A stretch of 64,000 nucleotides of DNA from Rivularia sp963920925 (GTDB lineage: Bacteria; Cyanobacteriota; Cyanobacteriia; Cyanobacteriales; Nostocaceae). The notes under the pieces were generated by a model. The model did not search any database and was not told where the DNA came from. It saw only the letters and a program-made list of their open reading frames with translations. The translations under genes and the position numbers were made by a program. Shown here in pieces: positions 1 to 7,645 of the stretch. The stretch lies in the NCBI RefSeq assembly GCF_963920925.1, contig NZ_CAWUDI010000002.1:208198-272197 (forward strand). Direction: 5' to 3'. Position 1 is the stretch's first letter; each line of letters starts with the position of its first letter.

Positions 1-752
1 AACTTGGGCGCTGGTTTTCCGGTCATTCAGGTATAGTTGACACCCTCGCTTTCAGCCATGATGGAGAGATTCTTGCTAGTGGTAGTTGGGATGAAACTAT
101 CAAATTATGGTCTGTAAGTACTGGTAAACAAATTAGCCATTTAAAAGGTCATAATAGCTGCGTAAATTCTCTTGCTTTTAATCCCAAAGATCAAATATTA
201 GCAAGCAGTAGCGTTGACTCTAGAATCAAACTCTGGCAGGTAATAGACAATAAAGAAGTTAACAATTTTACAGGACATTCCGATTCAGTTTCCTCGATCG
301 CATGGAGTCCAGATGGAGATTTTTTAGCTAGTGCCAGTGCTGACTACACAATCAAAATTTGGCAAGCGAGTACTGGTAGAGAAATTCGCACTTTGTATGG
401 TCATTCTTTATTCGTAAATTCCCTAGCTTACAGCCGAGATGGCACAATTTTGGCTAGTGGTAGTTCTGACAATACTATTAAGCTATGGCAAGCGAGTACG
501 GGTAGAGAAATTCGTACTTTCAAAGGTCACGATGATGCGGTTTGGACGGTGACACTCAGTCCAGATAAAGAATTTTTAGTTAGCGGTAGTTGGGACAATA
601 CAATCAAAATTTGGCAAATAATTACGGGTAATGAAATCTGTACTTTGAGAGATCATTCTAATTATGTTCGGTCAATCGCCATAAGTCCCAACGGGCAGAC
701 TTTAGTTAGCGGTAGCGATGACGGCACTATTAAAATTTGGCAACAGCAGTAG
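1..752 (+). CDS. WD40 repeat protein, C-terminal part (5' end outside window)
   Basis: The reading frame is open from the first bases (frame of position 3) to the stop at 750-752, so this is the 3' end of a longer gene. About six WD40 blades are visible. Each has a GH dipeptide, a SPDG-like turn, an LASGS/LVSGS strand and an IKLW/IKIW ending, spaced about 42 residues apart. The family forms beta-propeller scaffolds; in filamentous cyanobacteria such arrays often sit behind kinase, NACHT or caspase-like N-terminal domains, which cannot be seen here. Two neighbouring blades share almost identical DNA (about 362-395 and 488-521), suggesting recent duplication or gene conversion. The specific function is unknown. 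Confidence 0.93.
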   Translation, partial: LGRWFSGHSGIVDTLAFSHDGEILASGSWDETIKLWSVSTGKQISHLKGHNSCVNSLAFNPKDQILASSSVDSRIKLWQVIDNKEVNNFTGHSDSVSSIAWSPDGDFLASASADYTIKIWQASTGREIRTLYGHSLFVNSLAYSRDGTILASGSSDNTIKLWQASTGREIRTFKGHDDAVWTVTLSPDKEFLVSGSWDNTIKIWQIITGNEICTLRDHSNYVRSIAISPNGQTLVSGSDDGTIKIWQQQ

Positions 753-773
753 TTAGGAAGAGATGGGGAGAGA

Positions 774-862
774 GGTAATTGGTAATTGGTAATTGGTAAT
801 CTTTCTTAACTCCTAACTCCTAACTCCTGACTGTTCACTATTCACTGTTCACTGATAACTGT
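774..862. repeat. Short tandem repeats downstream of the WD40 gene
   Basis: Three blocks follow each other: TAATTGG heptamers (about 774-800), TAACTCC heptamers (about 807-829) and CACTGTT/CACTATT units (about 830-860). This is the short tandemly repeated repetitive sequence type typical of heterocystous cyanobacteria. It carries no open reading frame. Confidence 0.8.
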
Positions 863-939
863 CTCTCCAGATAGACATCCAATTGACTAAAAATTGCAAG
901 AATGAATGACGAAACCGTTAAATTTCAACAGTTAGTCTT

Positions 940-1827
940 ATGGATTTTCGTATTTTCGATATATTGTGGATTTTTCTACTGCTTTCTTCCATACAACCGA
1001 TTTGGCAGAAGCGTAAAATGGAGTATCGTCGTTTCCGCAGTATTGATGAGTTTCAGCAAAACCGTAAAAGTCGCACAATTCTACTGATTCATCGTCAAGA
1101 GTCTATAAGTTTTTTAGGCGTACCAATTTCGCGTTACATCACCATCGAAGATTCTGAAAAAATTCTCCGAGCAATTCGTTTAACCCCATCAGATGTTCCT
1201 ATCGATCTAATATTGCACACTCCCGGTGGTTTGGTTTTAGCGACCGAACAAATTGCCAGAGCTTTAATTCGCCATCAAGCCAAAGTAACAGTTTTTGTAC
1301 CGCATTATGCGATGAGTGGCGGTACGATGCTTGCTCTGGCAGCCGATGAAATCGTCATGGATGAAAATGCGGTTCTTGGCCCTGTCGATCCCCAGCTTGG
1401 TAATTATCCTGCTGCGAGTATCATCAAAGTTGTTGAAGATAAACCCATCGGCGAAGTTGACGACCAAACCTTGATTATGGCTGACTTGTCGCGCAAAGCT
1501 ATGAATCAAGTACAGCGTTTCGTCAGAACTTTACTTCAAGACTGCATCCCCAAAGAAAAAGTTAAACCAGAAAATATCGAAAAAATTATCCAAGCTTTAA
1601 CAACCGGACAAGTTACCCACGATTACCCAATAACCGTAGAAGAAGCCACGGAAATGGGGCTGCCCGTCACTGCCGGACTGCCCCGAATAGTCTACGACCT
1701 GATGGAGCTATACCCGCAACCGCAAGGTGGAAGACCTTCAGTGCAGTACATCCCAATGCCTTATGATGACCGTCGTCCGCTCCTTCCGGTTCCCAAGGGT
1801 AGACCAATGGAAGAGCCGAACGGTTAG
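940..1827 (+). CDS. SDH/ClpP-like membrane-anchored serine protease family protein
   Basis: 295 aa. The N-terminus (about residues 3-20) is one hydrophobic helix ending in a basic WQKRK stretch, as expected of a membrane anchor. The body has a crotonase/ClpP-like core. An LHTPGG segment fits the oxyanion region, and HYAMSGGTMLALAADEI resembles the nucleophile elbow, with the Ser of MSGG as predicted nucleophile. A GPVDPQLG segment follows. This matches the SDH_sah family (serine dehydrogenase proteinase/SppA-like), often labelled Clp protease proteolytic subunit in cyanobacteria. The C-terminal 35 residues are Pro/Arg-rich. The substrate is unknown, perhaps membrane proteins. The overlapping frame from 902 looks non-coding. 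The gene stands alone, with repeats on both sides. Confidence 0.85.
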   Translation: MDFRIFDILWIFLLLSSIQPIWQKRKMEYRRFRSIDEFQQNRKSRTILLIHRQESISFLGVPISRYITIEDSEKILRAIRLTPSDVPIDLILHTPGGLVLATEQIARALIRHQAKVTVFVPHYAMSGGTMLALAADEIVMDENAVLGPVDPQLGNYPAASIIKVVEDKPIGEVDDQTLIMADLSRKAMNQVQRFVRTLLQDCIPKEKVKPENIEKIIQALTTGQVTHDYPITVEEATEMGLPVTAGLPRIVYDLMELYPQPQGGRPSVQYIPMPYDDRRPLLPVPKGRPMEEPNG

Positions 1828-1883
1828 AAAGATGGGGGATGGGGGATAGGGAGACAAGGGGACAAGGGGAAGATGCACCAAAC

Positions 1884-1918
1884 TAACTCCTAACTCCTAA
1901 CTCCTAACTCCTAACTCT
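1884..1918. repeat. TAACTCC heptanucleotide tandem array (5 units)
   Basis: Five consecutive TAACTCC units, the last one imperfect, lie between two convergent genes. It is preceded by a purine-rich GGGGACAAGGGG tract. This belongs to the heptamer repeat class seen repeatedly in the window. Confidence 0.85.
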
Positions 1919-1930
1919 CAATCCAAAATC

Positions 1931-2698
1931 CTAGTTGGGTGTTTCCGTAGGAGTCGGAGTTGGTGTTACCTCTTCTTCGTCTTCAGGTGATTCGGTAGGT
2001 ATTGGGGTTGGTTCTGGCATTACAGGTGTTGGGGTAACTTCTGGTGTCGCTGTTGGTGATGGTGTTGGTTCTGGAATTGGTGTTACTTCTGGAATTGGCG
2101 TTACTTCAGGTGTCGCCGTAGGTATTGGTGTTGGTTCTGGTATTACAGGTGTTGGGGTGACTTCAGGTGTCGCCGTAGGTGATGGTGTTGGTTCTGGAGT
2201 CGCTGTTGGTGTTGGCGTTGGAAGTTCGGGATTTTCCTTCGCTTGCTGATTAAGTCTTTGCCGCAAAGCTAAATCAGCGATTCCACTTTGTTCGACTTCT
2301 AGCTGTTCCTGATATTTCTTAACTACTTCTTGCGTTCTTAGTCCGTAAAACTGATTGATGGTTAACTTGGGATCGGGATTCGCGACTAAGTTCAAGTTGT
2401 ACTTAAGACTTTTGACAATTTCGGCAGCCAAATCTTGAGTGTTTGGCCCTGCTATACCATCAATTCCTATCTTGTATCCTCGCTGAAATTCGCGAATTGC
2501 TTTTCTGGTTTGAGCATCTGTCAGAGGGTCTTCGGAGACTTGGACGTTATACCCCAATCCGTATAAGACGGAACGAAATTCTCGTGGAGTATAATTGCGC
2601 TGACGAGCAGCTAAAACCGTACTTGAAACTGCGGCACCGCTTACAATGAGGCAGGCAACCGCTACGCTAATGTTCTTATTACTAAACTCACACCACAT
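1931..2698 (-). CDS. Secreted peptidoglycan-binding protein with Pro/Thr/Glu-rich tail
   Basis: 255 aa. A hydrophobic segment near residues 10-30 acts as signal peptide or anchor. Residues about 36-90 form a PG_binding_1-like domain (REFQRGYKIGIDGIAGPNT core), and a second, more divergent copy follows (about 95-150, INQFYGLRTQEVVKKYQ). Residues about 158-255 are a low-complexity tail of repeated PTPTATPE/EPTPSPTATPEVTP units with acidic patches. It probably binds cell-wall glycan, with the tail as spacer through the wall or sheath. No catalytic domain is visible. The tail DNA is strongly repetitive, so its length may vary between strains. The antisense Gly/Val-rich frame is a by-product of this composition. 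Confidence 0.85.
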   Translation of the reverse strand: MWCEFSNKNISVAVACLIVSGAAVSSTVLAARQRNYTPREFRSVLYGLGYNVQVSEDPLTDAQTRKAIREFQRGYKIGIDGIAGPNTQDLAAEIVKSLKYNLNLVANPDPKLTINQFYGLRTQEVVKKYQEQLEVEQSGIADLALRQRLNQQAKENPELPTPTPTATPEPTPSPTATPEVTPTPVIPEPTPIPTATPEVTPIPEVTPIPEPTPSPTATPEVTPTPVMPEPTPIPTESPEDEEEVTPTPTPTETPN

Positions 2699-3039
2699 GA
2701 TTAAAACTCCGAGTTATTAAAATCGGCAGTATTTTTAAGCCGTACAGCTGCATTCTAAGTTTATTTAAGCTATTTTTATCAATTTTTTTCATCAATCTGA
2801 ACTTTCTGTAATTATTTTAAATAAGTAACAATAAATTGTTTTGTCATCTTCCTATAGATGTATCTTGAAAAGCTTGTATAAATAGTTAAATAATTTTGGA
2901 TTAAGTAAATATCTTCAGTGATACAAATTACACTTAAATCAATTTATTTTAACTTGTAATAAACATTCTCGATTCACCGAAAGTGATGAAATCTAATACG
3001 TTACATCTAATAAAATATATGTAGTAATACTGAAAAAAA
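2699..3039. other. AT-rich divergent intergenic region
   Basis: 341 bases separate the divergently transcribed peptidoglycan-binding gene (minus) and the membrane protein gene (plus), so both promoters should lie here. The region is very AT-rich with many short stop-filled frames. I see no convincing gene, strong hairpin or recognisable riboswitch. Confidence 0.5.
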
Positions 3040-4491
3040 ATGGAAAAGACAAAAATTATAAAAAAGCGAAATCTTTGGTTTGAAAGAGTAATGGCGCTTA
3101 TGGCTACGGTAAATTTAGGATTAGTATTATTTAATTTAACTTACGTTGGATGGCGTGATTTTTATTTACGTAATTTGCCTCAAATCCAAGAAATATATGA
3201 CCCTATTAAAGGAATTGAGCCTCATCGAGAAACTGAAAATTATTTAAGAACCGTAGAAAAACTAGAGCAGCAAATAAGCGTAACAGGAATTAAATCGGTA
3301 AAATCAGCAGCAAAGTTGAAAGAAGTACGCGATTTAAGCCTAGAAATGATAGATGATAATCCATTTGCCGGAGCTTCAAAAAGCGGTACCTTGGAAAAAA
3401 TCAAAAATCGGATGCGCGATCGCCTACAGAATGAATCTTCAAAAGGCGCTTTTTCTACTTTCTGGAGTCAAGAATATTTATTAAAAGAAGGTTTAGATAA
3501 AGAACTGGACTTTTTTAATAATCAAATTAAACCCTTAATCGCGACTAACTATTATCGAAGTATCGGTGAAAATGGGGAATTTATAGATAAATTTTGGATA
3601 ATTGACTTACCATTTGTAATTTTATTTTTACTTGAATTATTAGCGCGTAGTTTTTATATAAAACGCCGTCACGCTGGATTTAGTTGGTTAGATTGTATTT
3701 TTTGGCGTTGGTACGATGTATTTTTAATATTACCTTTTTGGCGTTCGCTACGAATCATACCTGTGTTAGTTCGTTTAGATAAAGCCAAGTTATTAAATTT
3801 ACAAGGATTGAAACAGCAAACACAAAAAGGCATTGTAGCGAATTTTGCTGAAGAAATAACGCAAATTGTAGTTATACGGGTGATAAATCAAACTCAAAAT
3901 TCAATTAAACGAGGAAACTTAACTCGCTGGCTGCAACAAAGTCAAACATTACGTCCTTATGTAGATATCAATAACGTTGATGAAATAGAAGCCTTGGCCT
4001 CCATTTTTGTACAAACAATTATTCGTGAAGTACTACCAAAAATTCAACCGCAAATAATTGCTCTTTTGCGACACAATATAGATAGCGCATTTAACCAGTC
4101 TCCCATCTATCGCAATTTCGGTAATCTACCCGGACTTGGACAAATGCAAAGCCAGTTAAGCCAACAATTGGCAACTCAAATTGCCACAAATCTCTACAAT
4201 GCTTTAGTATCGGCAACAGAAGACCCAGTTTCTGCTAAACTTTCAAGTGATTTAGTAAAACGCTTCTCTAAATCTTTGAGTTCGGAAATTCAAAAAAAGC
4301 AAGTACTTTCAGAAATTCAGAGCTTGTTAATCGACTTCTTAGAAGAAATTAAAATTAATTACGTTCAACAGCTTTCCGAAGAAGACATAGAGCAAATTCT
4401 CGAACAAACTAGAAATCTACATTCAGGAGTGTCTGTTCCCTTGTTAGCAGATACAAATGTAATCAGGAAGTCTTCCGGAATAAAAAGTTAA
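3040..4491 (+). CDS. Unknown membrane protein with voltage-sensor-like S1-S4 arrangement
   Basis: 483 aa; I do not recognise a named family. A hydrophobic helix at about 18-37 is followed by a roughly 145-residue charged loop. Helices then lie at about 185-207 (FVILFLLELLARS) and 219-232 (WYDVFLILPF), followed by an amphipathic Arg/Lys segment, residues 235-250 (R235, R238, R245, K248, K250). The E/R pattern, the D-then-ILPF helix and the spaced basic helix resemble S2-S3-S4 of ion-channel voltage sensors, but no pore helix or selectivity filter follows. Residues 260-483 are soluble and helical. The voltage-sensor reading is inference from pattern only. The gene is monocistronic; its start is ATG with an A-rich upstream. 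Confidence 0.6.
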   Translation: MEKTKIIKKRNLWFERVMALMATVNLGLVLFNLTYVGWRDFYLRNLPQIQEIYDPIKGIEPHRETENYLRTVEKLEQQISVTGIKSVKSAAKLKEVRDLSLEMIDDNPFAGASKSGTLEKIKNRMRDRLQNESSKGAFSTFWSQEYLLKEGLDKELDFFNNQIKPLIATNYYRSIGENGEFIDKFWIIDLPFVILFLLELLARSFYIKRRHAGFSWLDCIFWRWYDVFLILPFWRSLRIIPVLVRLDKAKLLNLQGLKQQTQKGIVANFAEEITQIVVIRVINQTQNSIKRGNLTRWLQQSQTLRPYVDINNVDEIEALASIFVQTIIREVLPKIQPQIIALLRHNIDSAFNQSPIYRNFGNLPGLGQMQSQLSQQLATQIATNLYNALVSATEDPVSAKLSSDLVKRFSKSLSSEIQKKQVLSEIQSLLIDFLEEIKINYVQQLSEEDIEQILEQTRNLHSGVSVPLLADTNVIRKSSGIKS

Positions 4492-4742
4492 GAGTAAGGA
4501 GTGAGGAGTTGTGAATTGATAATTGATAATTGCTTATTATTCTCCGTTCCCTATTCCCCGTTCTCCCTTCCCCATTCCCTATATTTTCCAGGAAATTTAT
4601 TAAACTTAAAATTAGCTCAGATTATAAGTAATTGTACATTTTTTGCTGCAAGCATTTTGAAAAAATGCGCTAAACTCAGATTAAGGACGAACTTTCTTAC
4701 GGTTCGTTGTAAGACTTCTTGGAAGATATACTTATCGCAGGG

Positions 4743-4767
4743 AGTGGGTTATAGCCCACTTTTTTTG
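4743..4767 (+). promoter_or_regulatory. rimP leader hairpin with T-run (possible attenuator)
   Basis: AGTGGGTT and AGCCCACT form a compact hairpin directly followed by seven T, ending 14 bases before the rimP start codon. It has the form of an intrinsic terminator placed just ahead of the rimP-nusA operon. It could end the upstream transcript or attenuate the operon. NusA itself acts at hairpins, so autoregulation is conceivable (inference). Confidence 0.55.
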
Positions 4768-4780
4768 TTGGAATTGCCAC

Positions 4781-5245
4781 ATGACTCATCCTTTAGTTCC
4801 CCAAATCCTTAATTTAGCGACACCAGTAGCAGAAGACCTTGAACTAGAGGTCGTGAAAGTGGTTTTTCATACTAATCAAAGCCCACCAATATTGCGAGTA
4901 GACATCCGTAATCCTATAACCGATACTAGTTTGAATGATTGCGAGCGTATGAGCCGTAATTTAGAAGCAAGCTTGGATGCAGCGTCAGTTATTCCGGATG
5001 CTTATGTATTGGAAGTGTCTAGTCCCGGTATTTCCCAACAATTGCAGACTGACCGGGAATACCTAACTTTCAAAGGGTTCCCGATTAAGGTTTACACTTC
5101 TTCACCTCATCAAGGACAGTCTGAGTTGAATGGTAAACTGGTTCGCCGGGATGAAAAAAGCGTTTACTTAAATAAAAAGGGTCGTGTAATCGAAATTCCC
5201 CGTTCAAACATCACGAGCGTGCTATTAGACGAAGAACGCGATTAA
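4781..5245 (+). CDS. rimP: Ribosome maturation factor RimP
   Basis: 154 aa, the usual family length. RimP binds the free 30S subunit and is needed for its maturation. The N-terminal alpha/beta domain (VAEDLELEVVKVVF, then LRVDIRNP) is followed by the conserved segment DCERMSRNLEASLD, the hallmark VLEVSSPGI, and a C-terminal SH3-like barrel (LNGKLVRRDEKSVYL...IEIPRSNITSV). It is the first gene of the conserved rimP-nusA-ylxR-infB order, with 221 bases before nusA. The ATG at 4781 fits the family N-terminus; a hairpin with T-run lies just upstream. Confidence 0.96.
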   Translation: MTHPLVPQILNLATPVAEDLELEVVKVVFHTNQSPPILRVDIRNPITDTSLNDCERMSRNLEASLDAASVIPDAYVLEVSSPGISQQLQTDREYLTFKGFPIKVYTSSPHQGQSELNGKLVRRDEKSVYLNKKGRVIEIPRSNITSVLLDEERD

Positions 5246-5466
5246 ATAGGGAGACTAATTTTAATTAGGACTGCTTTTTACGCCCTTGTGAAGAAGAGCG
5301 GTTTTTTGCTAAGGAAGCCTTCGTATTAATGGTTAACTTTGATTGTTAAACTAACCTTCCAATTGACCGTTACTTTCTAGCAATTAGCCGTATGGTTTCG
5401 CACACCGTTTATTTTTCGTCTTTAAATAGAATGTTATCTATTGTGATTTTTTTTAGGAGATAGCTT

Positions 5467-6852
5467 ATGTCAATGCTTAAATTACTTGGATTAAAAGAAC
5501 TGATTGAAAGTATAAGTCGAGAGCGAAATTTACCGCGTCTCTCAGTGCAATCGGCAATTAGAGAAGCACTACTTAAAGGTTACGAACGTTATCGTCGCGC
5601 TCAAAATTTAGACCGCAAGCAATTTGATGAAGATTATTTTGAAAATTTTGAAGTAGAACTTGATATTGAAGACGAAGGATTTCGCGTTGTTTCGACTAAA
5701 ACTATAGTTGAAGAAGTCACAAATTCCGACCATCAAATTGCGCTTAAAGACGTTATAAAAGAAGTAGAAGAATTTGGCGATGATGCAGCGCAACTAGTGG
5801 GACAAGAAGTAGTTGTAGATGTAACCCCCGACAAAAAAGAATTTGGTCGCATGGCAGCCATGCAAACCAAGCAAGTGCTATCGCAGAAACTACGCGATCA
5901 GCAGCGACAATTAATTCAGGAAGAGTTCCAAGATTTAGAAGCAACAGTACTGCAAGCAAGAGTACTGCGCTTTGAAAGACAATCGGTAATTATGGCCGTG
6001 AACAGCGGTTTTGGTCAGCCGGAAGTAGAAGCGGAATTACCCAAACGCGAACAGTTACCTAACGACAATTACCGTATTGGTGCAACTTTCCGAATCTATT
6101 TGAAAAAAGTCTCGCGGGGTCAACAGCGAGGGCCGCAATTGCTAGTTTCTAGGGCTGATGCCGGTTTAGTTGTGTACCTGTTTGCCAACGAAGTACCGGA
6201 AATCGAAGATGAAGTTGTACGAATTGTAGCCGTTGCTCGCGAAGCCAATCCTCCATCTTCTTACGTTGGACCAAGAACAAAAATAGCCGTAGATACCTTA
6301 GACAGAGATGTAGACCCAGTTGGTGCTTGTATTGGAGCGCGAGGTTCTAGAATTCAAGTAGTAGTAAATGAATTGCGCGGTGAAAAAATTGACGTGATTC
6401 GTTGGTCCCCAGATCCAGCAACTTATATTGCCAACGCTTTGAGTCCGGCGCGAGTAGATGATGTTCGTCTTATGGACCCAGAAACCAGACAAACTCACGT
6501 ACTTGTAGCTGAAGACCAATTAAGTTTAGCAATTGGTAAAGAAGGACAAAACGTTCGTTTAGCTGCTAGACTTACAGGTTGGAAAATAGATATCAAAGAC
6601 AAAGCCAAGTATGATTTTGAAGCAGAAGATACAAAATTCGCCGCAGCAAGGGCGCAGCACGCAGTTGAACTTAACGAACTAGAAGAACGTGAAGAATTAG
6701 AACAACTTGAAAAATTAGAACAACTTGAAGCCGAGAGACTGCAATCCGACAAGTTAAATGCTCAGAATCAACAAGTTAATTCTGAATTACCATTAACTTC
6801 ATATGAGGAAATCCAAGAAGAATTTGAGTCCGAGAATCAAACAATTTATTAG
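5467..6852 (+). CDS. nusA: Transcription termination/antitermination factor NusA
   Basis: 461 aa. NusA binds RNA polymerase and modulates pausing, termination and antitermination. The N-terminal polymerase-binding domain (ISRERNLPRLSVQSAIREAL, YERYRRAQ) is followed by an S1 domain (about 130-200) and two KH domains. KH1 carries DPVGACIGARGSRIQ, and KH2 carries LAIGKEGQNVRLAARLTGW. The last 70 residues are an acidic Glu/Leu-rich coiled coil (about 398-425) and a polar tail, in place of the long C-terminal repeats of proteobacterial NusA. An AGGAG-like ribosome site precedes the ATG. It is cotranscribed with rimP and ylxR. Confidence 0.97.
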   Translation: MSMLKLLGLKELIESISRERNLPRLSVQSAIREALLKGYERYRRAQNLDRKQFDEDYFENFEVELDIEDEGFRVVSTKTIVEEVTNSDHQIALKDVIKEVEEFGDDAAQLVGQEVVVDVTPDKKEFGRMAAMQTKQVLSQKLRDQQRQLIQEEFQDLEATVLQARVLRFERQSVIMAVNSGFGQPEVEAELPKREQLPNDNYRIGATFRIYLKKVSRGQQRGPQLLVSRADAGLVVYLFANEVPEIEDEVVRIVAVAREANPPSSYVGPRTKIAVDTLDRDVDPVGACIGARGSRIQVVVNELRGEKIDVIRWSPDPATYIANALSPARVDDVRLMDPETRQTHVLVAEDQLSLAIGKEGQNVRLAARLTGWKIDIKDKAKYDFEAEDTKFAAARAQHAVELNELEEREELEQLEKLEQLEAERLQSDKLNAQNQQVNSELPLTSYEEIQEEFESENQTIY

Positions 6853-6909
6853 TAGTAATTTACGAGGTAATAGTTGAAAGGTAAGATAGTTAATTAAAAG
6901 TTAGTTAAA

Positions 6910-7167
6910 ATGAAACCAAATTGGAGGCGTTGCATCAGTTGCCGAAAAGTCAGTTTAAAACATGAGTTTTGGCGGATTGTCCGCGTCTTTCCTTCAGGAA
7001 AGGTACAATTAGATCGGGGTATGGGGCGTTCAGCCTATATTTGTCCGAGCGCGAGTTGCCTTAGTGTTGCTCAAAAAAAAAATAAGCTAGGACGGGCATT
7101 ACGTGCATCAGTGCCAGAAACACTGTATAAGACATTGTGGCAGCGATTATCTCCCCTCGATACCTGA
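6910..7167 (+). CDS. ylxR: YlxR family RNA-binding protein
   Basis: 85 aa, typical for this small family (DUF448). It shows the RRCISCR start, the RIVR strand with GKVQLD, and the signature GRSAYICPSASCL, equivalent to the GRGAYLC motif. A basic surface suggests nucleic-acid binding; some family members influence transcription or RNase P activity. It lies 57 bases after nusA and before infB, the canonical position. The start ATG is followed by KPNWRRC, as in homologues. Confidence 0.93.
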   Translation: MKPNWRRCISCRKVSLKHEFWRIVRVFPSGKVQLDRGMGRSAYICPSASCLSVAQKKNKLGRALRASVPETLYKTLWQRLSPLDT

Positions 7168-7645
7168 CAATAACTTTTTCCTAACTCATTCTTTAGATAG
7201 GGGGTACTTTCGGCAAAAAAGCGATTACAGTCGAGGAATCATATCCGGCTTTAATGGTTAATTAAATTATCTTTTAGTAAAGGTCGTGTTTTACCTGGCA
7301 TTATAAATGAGTATTGACACATGGCTCTTTTTAGCTAGGAGGGCACTTGCCTTCACTTAGTCATTGTAGGCGGATCGTGTGTTAAACCCAACAAAAACAC
7401 TAAACTCAAAACAAAAAATTAAATATTGGCACAGAAGAACGCCAATTACTGCTCATTTGAGCGTTAATCAATATGGCGCTCTGCTTGGAAATGCCAGCTT
7501 TCCAACGGTAACATCTCTCTTTCCTTTCGAGCGGAGGAACCTTTTCAAATTGAAAATGGCAACCATTACACAGTAAACAAAGGATGGAGATGTCGCAAAA
7601 GCTGGCAACCATCCGTTAAAACTGTAAATTATAGGGGAAGAGTGG
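7168..7645 (+). other. Long leader between ylxR and infB
   Basis: 478 bases inside an otherwise tight operon. The short frames here (for example 7379-7576) have no family resemblance or ribosome site and look spurious. An infB promoter or a structured leader is likely, but I recognise no known RNA motif. A weak ribosome site (GGGGAAGAG) precedes the infB ATG. Confidence 0.45.

Noticed and set aside
902..1087. 61-aa frame upstream of and overlapping the SDH-family gene
   Set aside because: It overlaps the convincing gene in another frame and shows no domain features.
1935..2249. 104-aa Gly/Val/Ser-rich plus-strand frame
   Set aside because: It is the exact antisense of the Pro/Thr-rich tail; its composition follows from the repeat.
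4501..4812. 103-aa frame before rimP
   Set aside because: It consists of translated pyrimidine-rich repeats and the leader hairpin, and overlaps the rimP start.
7379..7576. 65-aa frame in the ylxR-infB gap
   Set aside because: GTG start with no ribosome site, and no recognisable features; overlapping frames on the other strand are equally long.
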